From Bufo bufo (Eukaryota; Chordata; Amphibia; Anura; Bufonidae): 64,000 bases of DNA. Below, piece after piece: positions 57,746-64,000 of this stretch. The DNA lies in the NCBI RefSeq assembly GCF_905171765.1, contig NC_053390.1:580036471-580100470 (forward strand), given 5' to 3'. How positions within the stretch are numbered: the first letter of the stretch is position 1; every line of letters starts with the position of its first letter. Made by a program: the position numbers and the translations under genes. The notes under the pieces were generated by a model. That model was not told the DNA's origin, made no database searches, and saw nothing but the letters and a program-made list of their open reading frames with translations.

Positions 57746-58497
57746 CATAGTAGAAGGTCAATATAATAAACATTGGTGGCGCAGTGCGCCCCCCCAACAC
57801 TCCAGTATAATAAACATTGGTGGCGCAGTGCGCCCCCCCCAACACCCCAGTATAATAGATATTGGTGGCTCAGTGCGCCCCCCCCCAACAACCCAGTATG
57901 ATAAACATTGGTGGCGCAGTGCGCCCCCCCTCAATATAATAAACATTGGTGGCGCAGTGCGCCCCCCTCAATATAATAAACATTGGTGGCGCAGTGCGCC
58001 CCCCCTCAATATAATAAACATTGGTGGCGCAGTGCGCCCCCCCTCAATATAATAAACATTGGTGGCGCAGTGCGCCCCCCCTCAATATAATAAACATTGG
58101 TGGCGCAGTGCGCCCCCCCCTCAATATAATAAACATTGGTGGCGCAGTGCGCCCCCCCTCAATATAATAAACATTGGTGGCGCAGGGCGCCCCCCCTCAA
58201 TATAATAAACATTGGTGGCGCAGTGCGCCCCCCCTCAATATAATAAACATTGGTGGCGCAGTGCGCCCCCCTCAATATAATAAACATTGGTGGCGCAGTG
58301 CGCCCCCTCAATATAATAAACATTGGTGGCGCAGTGCGCCCCCCCAACAACCCAGTATGATAAACATTGGTGGTGCAGTGCACCCCCCTCAATATAATAG
58401 ACATTGGTGGCGCAGTGCGCCCCCCCTCAATATAATAGACATTGGTGGCGCAGTGCGCCCCCCCTCAATATAATAAATATTGGTGGCGCAGTGGGCT
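57746..58497. repeat. C-rich tandem array, 36-47-bp units
   Basis: About 18 copies of aataaacattggtggcgcag followed by tgcg and a run of 5 to 8 C, then tcaatat or aacaacccagtat. Confidence 0.95.
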
Positions 58498-58745
58498 GTG
58501 CCAATGAGGGTTAAAAAATTAACTCACCTCCTCCAATTGATCGTCTTCTGTTCTTTCTTCAGGACCTGTCAAAGGACCTGTGGTGACATCACTGTGCTCA
58601 TCACATGATCCATCACCATGGTAATGGACCATGTGATGAGGTCAGTGACGTCACCACAGGTCCTGAAGAAAGAACACTAGACCGGCAGCTACGCGATCAA
58701 CTGGAGGAGGTGAGTTAATTTTTTTAATTATTTTTAACCCTCATT
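58498..58745. repeat. Palindrome between the inverted arrays
   Basis: gtgccaatgagggttaaaaa on the left is answered by tttttaaccctcattggcac on the right. Inner arms include ctcacctcctcca/ctggaggaggtgag and caggtcct blocks. The centre is near 58620 (tcaccatggtaatgga). Confidence 0.85.
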
Positions 58746-58952
58746 GGCACTTCCCACTGAGCCACCAATGTTTATTATACTGGGGTGTTGGGGGGGGGGG
58801 GCTCACTGTGCCACCAACGTTTCTTATACTGGGGGGGGGGGGGGCGCACTGTGCCACCAACATTTATTATACTGGGGGGGGGGGGGCGCACTGTGCCACC
58901 AACGTGTATTATACTGGGGGGGGGGGGGGGGCTGCGCCACCAATGTTTCTTA
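58746..58952. repeat. G-rich inverted copies of the array
   Basis: Five copies of the same unit in opposite orientation (ccaccaatgtttattatact followed by runs of 10 to 16 G). Confidence 0.92.
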
Positions 58953-59170
58953 TACAAATACAGGAGGCGGGTGCTGGAATCAAATAGCCGGCACCCGACC
59001 TCTGTGACAGGGAGCTGCGATCAGCAGCAGTTAACCCCTTAGGTACTGCACCTGAAGGGTTAACTCAACTGCAGCTGATCGCAGCTCCCTGTCATCGAGG
59101 TCGGGTGCCGGCTATTTGATTCCGGCACCCGCCTCCTGTATTTGTATTACAGGTAATTTTTCTTCGTTGG
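58953..59170. repeat. Palindrome
   Basis: caaatacaggaggcgggtgc reads back as gcacccgcctcctgtatttg with a small difference. The inner arms are ctgcgatcagcagcagttaa and its near complement. The centre is near 59050. Confidence 0.88.
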
Positions 59171-59960
59171 TGGCACAGTGCGCCCCCCCCCCCCCCTCCT
59201 CTCCTCCTCCCGTCTCTTCATATTGGCGGAGGCGGCGGCGGGGACAGCAGCAGCACAGGGGGGAGGGAGAGACTCCTCCTGCGCTGCTGAGAACTATCAT
59301 GTCCTGTGCCCCGCCGCTGTATTGAGCGGAGAGCTGCGGCGGGCGGGTCTAGTCGCAAATGGCGACAAGACTAAAAAGTCTTGTCGCCATTTGTAAATTC
59401 AAAGTCTGATTAGCCTTAGGGCCATAGCAACCAGGACGCCTTTGTTAGGCGTCCGGTTGCCATGGCAACGATCGCGCCGCTGCAATTGCAGCAGCAGGGG
59501 CGTGATGGTAGAGAGAGGGAGCTCCCTCCTTCTCAACCACATGGATCTGGATGCCGGGTGTTAGCTGTTACAGTTACAGCTAACGCTCTCTGCTGATGGC
59601 AGCGGCTCCGTTCCTGAGCCGCTGCCATCAATATCGGCACCGGACTGGAGGGGCGGAGCTTACTGGAGGGGCGGAGCTTAGCGCAATCTTGGCCAGGAGA
59701 GTTACTGCCCCTCCAAGACTTTTGAATAATTAATTAGGCTGTCAGTGACGTCACCGGGCTCCCAGAGCAGCGGAAGCGGAAGCTTTCCTCCTCTGCAAGG
59801 GACCCGGTACGTCACTGACTGAAAATAATCAGTTACTTCCTGCCATAAAGGTTTTGGGTAAAAAGGGTACTTAGAAACATGCTGAAAAGGTAGGACATGG
59901 GTGTATGTAAAGTGTGTGTATGTGCAATGCTATTAAACAATGATCCCTAATCCCGGACAA
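59171..59960. other. GC-rich right part of the nested TTAA element
   Basis: No credible gene. It includes an array-like remnant (gtggcacagtgcgccccccc), a palindrome at 59425-59475 (gcaaccaggacgcc/ggcgtccggttgc) and a duplicated ggaggggcggagctta (59648 and 59665). Confidence 0.5.
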
Positions 59961-60276
59961 CCCCTTTAAATAGAGGCTGGGTCACATGGTGCACTGGCCA
60001 ATCACAGCCATGTCAATAGTAGGCATGGCTGTGATGGCCTCTTGGGCCAAGTAGTATGACGCTTGTTGATTAGCTGCTTTGCAGCCTTTCAAAAAGCGCC
60101 AAGAAAGCGCCGAACACCGAACCCGAACACAGACTTTTACGAAAATGGTTGGGTTCGGGTTCGGGTTCGGGTCCGTGTCACGGACACCCCAAAATTCGGT
60201 ACGAACCCGAACTATACAGTTCGGGTTCGCTCATCCCTATTTATATACCCAAAACATATTCCAACATATACGTTAA

Positions 60277-60961
60277 AGGGAACCTGTCATGTGTTATCAC
60301 CCCATGAACAAACTAGCCCTTACTATAATTACTAATTTCAATAGTATATTCCTTCCCCTTTTTTTCACATTAGTAATATAGTACCCGCATTCCTAGTTAT
60401 TCATTTTCCCACCAATTATTAAAATGAACGAATGACATTACAAATCACGCCCCATATTTCATAATCTTATTATCTACAGCTCTTTTTTTATTGTGGCTCT
60501 GAAGTCTCGTTTCAAATCTCACGCATGCGCGCAGTAACGCCACTCTCCCAGCCTTCAGTTATTTTCCTTCCAGAAGCTTCAAATTGTTTAGTCACGCCAA
60601 ATAACTCACTTCTACTGGTTTACCGGACGTGAGGCTAGACCGCACCAGTATATCCCTGACGCATGCACAGTTTACTTTATGTTTGAATGGGAGTCATTAC
60701 ACTAGTCAGACAGCGAAGCATGCGCGGGATTTTGAGCGTCTGAACAAGTGAATAGGAAAGTGGCTACAGTGCTGAATAGGAAAACCGCTGGACTCAAATC
60801 AGCTCCTTAGCATGCAGCACGTGGTTTCTTTACGTGTATATTATGAGGCTAACCGGTTGTCACACCACTAAGTGAATAAATGTAAGTTGTTTTTTTTTAA
60901 CTGTTAATAATTGTATATAATGAGTTATATTATAATCAAATACCCACATGACAGGTTTCCT
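60277..60961. mobile_element. TTAA-type MITE
   Basis: Inverted ends AGGGAACCTGTCATGTG and (reversed) AGGAAACCTGTCATGTG. The left flank is TTAA (60273-60276); the right flank reads ATAA (60962-60965), probably one mutation. No gene in 685 bp. Confidence 0.7.
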
Positions 60962-61242
60962 ATAACAAGTTCTTTCACTTTAGTGGGTTCAAACAGTCAA
61001 AAAGATTCATCTGTTGGCCTCCAGCTTTTTTTTTTCATCCAGGAGAGTGCATAGACTTTTTTCCAGAAAAACATAACATGGGTCAAAAGAAGTCCAAATG
61101 TGAATTATTTGGCCTCCATTTAACCCAATAAAGTGAAAGTACACATTCAGTATATGTATGACTACTGTGTTCAGGAATTCACACGTATACCCTCAACAGA
61201 AAGCCCAGTGAAGGTTTAATATGCACTGTGAACCCAGACTGA
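60962..61242. other. Unassigned sequence
   Basis: No gene or repeat recognised. Confidence 0.4.
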
Positions 61243-61593
61243 GGACTCATGCACAAGAACAGGCCAAGCCCCTGCTGTGGACCACAATGCATGGGCACCG
61301 ATTATGTGCCCTTCGCCTGTTGACGCAGACCCATCCGTTTGAATGGGGTCCGCGATCCGCAACGCTAAAAAGTAGCACATGCAGTATTTTGGGCGATGCA
61401 GAGGCACGGACAGAAAACCAACAGAAGCACTGTGTTTCTGATCTGTGCCTCTGCTCCGCACAGCAACTTCCAGATTGTGGACCCTTTTAAGTGAATGGGT
61501 CCGGATTTGTGATACCATGTGCAGACTACCAGTACCCGTATATTGCGGACTGCAAAATGGGCACAAACCTGCTACAGCCGTGAGCATGAGGCC
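61243..61593. mobile_element. Harbinger-like MITE
   Basis: TGA flanks (61240-61242, 61594-61596) and inverted ends GGACTCATGCAC / GGCCTCATGCTC, related to the element at 46661. Inner inverted arms include tgaatggggtccgcgatccg and its diverged partner. The TGA flank may be a mutated TTA. Confidence 0.65.
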
Positions 61594-61596
61594 TGA

Positions 61597-61901
61597 GGCT
61601 GGGTTCACACTTGAGCGCATTTTATATGCGCGTTTAACGCGCGTTTTTATGCGCGTTTTTTGCAATAGTAAACGCGCGTTTGTGTGATTGACTGCAGTGT
61701 CCTATGGCCACAAACGCGCGTCAAAACGCCCCAAAGAAGCTCAAGAACTTGTTTGAGCGTAGGGCGTTTTTCAGCGCGTTCAAACGCGTTGTAAAACGCT
61801 CAAGTGAGAACCAGGGCCATAGGGAAGCATTGGTTTTCATGTGTTGAGCGTTTTACATCGCGTTTGAACGCGCTGTAAAACGCTCAAGTGTGAACCCAGC
61901 C
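61597..61901. mobile_element. Harbinger-like MITE with CG-rich hairpins
   Basis: Inverted ends GGCTGGGTTCACACTTGAGC. Right flank TTA, left flank TGA shared with the neighbouring MITE. The interior is rich in aacgcgcgttt-type palindromes. Confidence 0.75.
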
Positions 61902-62100
61902 TTAAAGTTCCCCAATTGACCCAGCTCCTAAAAGAAAACGATAAACTTAATTTGGCATTTAAGTGGGTCGTCAACTTTCACCAATTCGTTCTCCAGATAG
62001 AAGCCACATCTTAAAATCCAAAACCAATAAAAACAGCAGAAAACTCTCACCAAAACAAACCGCTAAACTACTGTAAGTACAGCGCCATTCTCCGCTAGAA

Positions 62101-62256
62101 CAGAGGTCAGCAACCTGCGGTACTTCAGCTGTTGTCAAACTACAATTCCCAGCATGTTCCATTCATTTCTATTAGAGCTCTGAAAAGGGCAGAGCAAGCA
62201 AGCATGCATGCTGGGAGTTGTAGTTTAACAAAAGTTCCAGAGGTTGCGTACCCCTG
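62101..62256. mobile_element. Short hAT-like MITE
   Basis: Ends CAGAGGTCAGCAACCT and (reversed) CAGGGGTACGCAACCT, with flanking 8-mers cgctagaa and ctctacaa (6 of 8 matching), consistent with an old hAT duplication. Inner arms: aaactacaattcccagcatg / catgctgggagttgtagttt. Confidence 0.7.
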
Positions 62257-62423
62257 CTCTACAAGCATTGAGAACAGCTCTGCCATTGGATAGTGAATGG
62301 AGCCACTTCTTTGTTGGATTCAATTTAAAAATAAATAAAAATCTTCTGAAATTGGAGGTACAATAAATGCCCTATGCACTTCTGCTGGTGTCCTATTATA
62401 GGAACCACAAGTCATATGTTTAA

Positions 62424-62827
62424 AGGGGTTGTCCACTTTATTTTACATTGATAAACTATGCTTAGGATAGGTGATCAATATCATATCAGCGGGGTGCCGA
62501 CTCCTTACACCACTGCAGACCAGCAGGGCTCATAACTAGTGCTGCCGTCCCAAACTGCAGTGGCAAGCAGGTGCAATTACAACTCAGTCATCACATTCAG
62601 TTCAAAGGGACAGCTCCTTCCCACTCACGTGAACAATAAGAAGCTGCCCAGTTGAAGTGAATGAGGCAGCGAGTTGTAATGGCGAGAAGGTAAACAGTGA
62701 AGAGAAGGCAGCGCTTACATGAGCCGTGTGGTCTCTTCTAACAGCTGATTGGCCAGGGTGCCGACAGTTGGACCCCCACCAATCTGAAATTATTGGTCAT
62801 CAATATAGTAAAAGCAGACAAACCCCT
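62424..62827. mobile_element. TTAA MITE
   Basis: TTAA at 62420-62423 and 62828-62831. Ends AGGGGTTGTCCACTTT and (reversed) AGGGGTTTGTCTGCTTT. Inner arms: taggtgatcaatatcatatc / tattggtcatcaatata. No gene. Confidence 0.75.
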
Positions 62828-62952
62828 TTAAGGCCTGATGAATAAATTGTAGAAACATTTGTGCTTTAAGTCATATGTATGTCTGCATAAACTATACAGT
62901 CGTGGCCAAAAGTTTTGAGAATTACATAAATATTGGAAACGTTGCTGCTTAA

Positions 62953-63270
62953 AGAGGACCTTTCACTACTCTACAAACTAAAAACTAACTATATCAGTGG
63001 GCAGAGGCGTGTCCCTTTCTGCAGCGCTGGCCAATCGCAGCGCACAGCTCATAGCCTGGCTATGAGCTGTGCGCTGCAATTGGCCAGCGCTGCAGCAAGG
63101 GACACGCCTCAGACAAGAAATCACTCCAGTACAGCAGAGGGAGCGCAGACACCGGAGCCTATACCGGGCGAACGGAGCGGCGCCCAGACATACTAGTAAG
63201 TGCAGGGGGACCCCTGGGCGCCGCTCTGCCCACTGATATAGTTAGTTTTTAGAGTAGTGAAAGGTCCTCT
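62953..63270. mobile_element. TTAA MITE nested in Tc1
   Basis: TTAA at 62949-62952 and 63271-63274. The inverted ends start AGAGGACCTTTCACTACTCT and pair for about 50 bp. The centre is a GC-rich hairpin (ggccaatcgcagcgcacagc / gctgtgcgctgcaattggcc). Confidence 0.92.
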
Positions 63271-63575
63271 TTAAGTTTTTATAATAGCAATTTGCATATA
63301 CTCCAGAATGTTATGAAGAGTGATCAGATGAATTGCATAGTCCTTCTTTGCCATGAAAATTAACTTAATCCCAAAAAAAACTTTCCACTGCATTTCATTG
63401 CTATCATTAAAGGACCTGCTGAGATCATTTCAGTAATCGTCTTGTTAACTCAGGTGAGAATGTTGACGAGCACAAGGCTGGAGATCATTATGTCAGGCTG
63501 ATTGGGTTAAAATGGCAGACTTGACATGTTAAAAGGAGGGTGATGCTTGAAATCATTGTTCTTCCATTGTTAACC

Positions 63576-64000
63576 ATGGTGACCTGCAAAGAAACGCGTG
63601 CAGCCATCATTGCGTTGCATAAAAATGGCTTCACAGGCAAGGATATTGTGGCTACTAAGATTGCATCTCAATCAACAATTTATAGGATCATCAAGAACTT
63701 CAAGGAAAGAGGTTCAATTCTTGTTAAGAAGGCTTTAGGGCGTCCAAGAAAGTCCAGCAAGCGCCAGGATCGTCTCCTAAAGAGGATTCAGCTGCGGGAT
63801 CAGAGTGTCACCAGTGCAAAGCTTGCTCAGGAATGGCAGCAGGCAGATGTGCACGCATAGTGAGGCAAAGACTTTTGGAAGAGGGCCTGGTGTCAAGAAG
63901 GCCAGCAAAGAAGCCACTTCTCTCCACCAAAAAAAAAAAAAATCAGGGACAGATTGCTCTTCTGCAGAAAGTATGGTGAATGGACTGCTGAGGACTGGGG
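63576..64000 (+). pseudogene. Tc1 transposase, N-terminal part, frameshifted and cut by the window end
   Basis: The likely start is MVTCKETRAAIIALHKNG at 63576; the frame is open from 63540. The first helix-turn-helix includes IASQSTIYRIIKNFKERGS. The GRPRKSS AT-hook-like linker joins it to the second HTH, LLKRIQLRDQSVTSAKLAQ. A stop at 63858-63860 after QQADVHA is caused by a frameshift: the next base frame reads RLLEEGLVSRRPAKKPLL, followed by an A13 run and another shift. The catalytic domain lies beyond 64000. Confidence 0.85.

Larger units (their letters stand above)
55055..59965. mobile_element. 4.9-kb TTAA element nested in hAT-B
   Basis: TTAA at 55051-55054 and 59966-59969 flanks inverted ends AGGGGTTGTCCGGGAT, perfect over 16 bp. 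Contents: a 49/53-bp array (55529-56065), a T-rich module like the one at 24060-24240, MITE pieces (57157-57745), two inverted C-rich/G-rich arrays around a palindrome (57746-58950) and further palindromes (58955-59165, 59425-59475). No transposase. Confidence 0.88.
47181..60239 (-). mobile_element. hAT-B: 13-kb BED-type hAT element with perfect 8-bp target duplication
   Basis: The termini are TAGAGTTGAGCGAAC (47181) and, reversed, TAGGGATGAGCGAAC (60239): 13 of 15 bases match. Both sides are flanked by TTTATATA (47173-47180 and 60240-60247), an exact 8-bp duplication as made by hAT transposases. Subterminal sequence on both sides is rich in gttcgggttcg motifs. Inside, left to right: a 141-bp minisatellite (47465-49690), a minus-strand transposase (53217-49804), 296-bp repeats (53230-54540), 78-bp repeats, and a nested TTAA element (55055-59965). 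Without the nested element it is about 8.1 kb. Confidence 0.95.
62897..64000 (+). mobile_element. Tc1 element, right end beyond the window, split by a MITE
   Basis: It starts CAGTCGTGGCCAAAAGTTTT after TA (62895-62896), a Tc1-type terminus. A TTAA MITE (62953-63270) interrupts the left untranslated region, after which Tc1 sequence (gcaatttgcatatactccag) resumes. The transposase follows on the plus strand and runs off the window. Confidence 0.88.

Noticed and set aside
39840..58500. Regular repeats that might be a CRISPR array
   Set aside because: Units are tandem with no unique spacers of constant length, and the context is a eukaryotic transposon nest.
60063..60335. A 90-codon plus-strand frame with VRVRVRV-type repeats
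   Set aside because: Comes from the gttcgg motifs at the hAT-B right terminus and crosses the element boundary.
1..64000. Host exons, tRNA or rRNA genes
   Set aside because: I looked for spliced-exon-like frames with known domains and for cloverleaf sequences. Only transposon proteins and one SINE-like T-arm (25719-25736) were seen.

Overview
The window looks like intergenic DNA from a large amphibian genome, probably an anuran. I infer this from the mixture of repeats: DIRS tyrosine-recombinase retrotransposons, a Tx1/L1-type LINE, BED-finger hAT elements ending in TAGAGxTGAGCGAA, TTAA-flanked elements, PIF/Harbinger-like MITEs and Tc1 elements. I see no host gene, tRNA or rRNA. All recognisable protein-coding sequence belongs to transposable elements, and most of it is broken by frameshifts, stops or nested insertions.

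Layout. (1) 1-20928 is the right part of a hAT element (hAT-A) whose left end lies outside the window. A 57-bp minisatellite of about 6.1 kb runs straight into a BED zinc-finger remnant. Diverged 72-bp repeats and a right terminus at 20928 follow. hAT-A has been invaded by a Harbinger-like MITE (6538-7312), a DIRS element (DIRS-A, 7463-18710) and a Tc1 element (19134-20180). DIRS-A itself carries a full-length L1 (11274-16900) in its gag gene and a snapback sequence in its leader. (2) 20937-32525 is AT-rich: a 2.8-kb TTAA element (22151-24954), small MITE and SINE-like pieces, a non-coding LTR retrotransposon in minus orientation (25992-31229) and another MITE. (3) 32526-39322 is a second DIRS element (DIRS-B) with a TTAA MITE and a TA-flanked element inside. 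(4) 39374-45355 is a 6-kb TTAA element made of a 191-bp satellite and an array of alternating palindromes. (5) 47181-60239 is a 13-kb hAT element (hAT-B) with a perfect 8-bp target duplication, a 141-bp minisatellite, an almost intact transposase, 296-bp upstream repeats and a nested 4.9-kb TTAA element full of inverted arrays. (6) 60277-64000 holds several short MITEs and the start of another Tc1 element, itself split by a TTAA MITE.

How the parts work together. These are layers of insertions, not a pathway. Target duplications (TTAA, TA, TWA, 8 bp) and interrupted reading frames give the order of insertion in several places. Two themes recur. First, both hAT elements carry a long minisatellite with a unit length divisible by three on the 3' side of the transposase and shorter repeats on the 5' side. 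Second, many non-autonomous elements carry GC-rich or inverted-repeat cores, so much of the window could fold into long hairpins. Repeat counts, identities and family assignments were read by eye.
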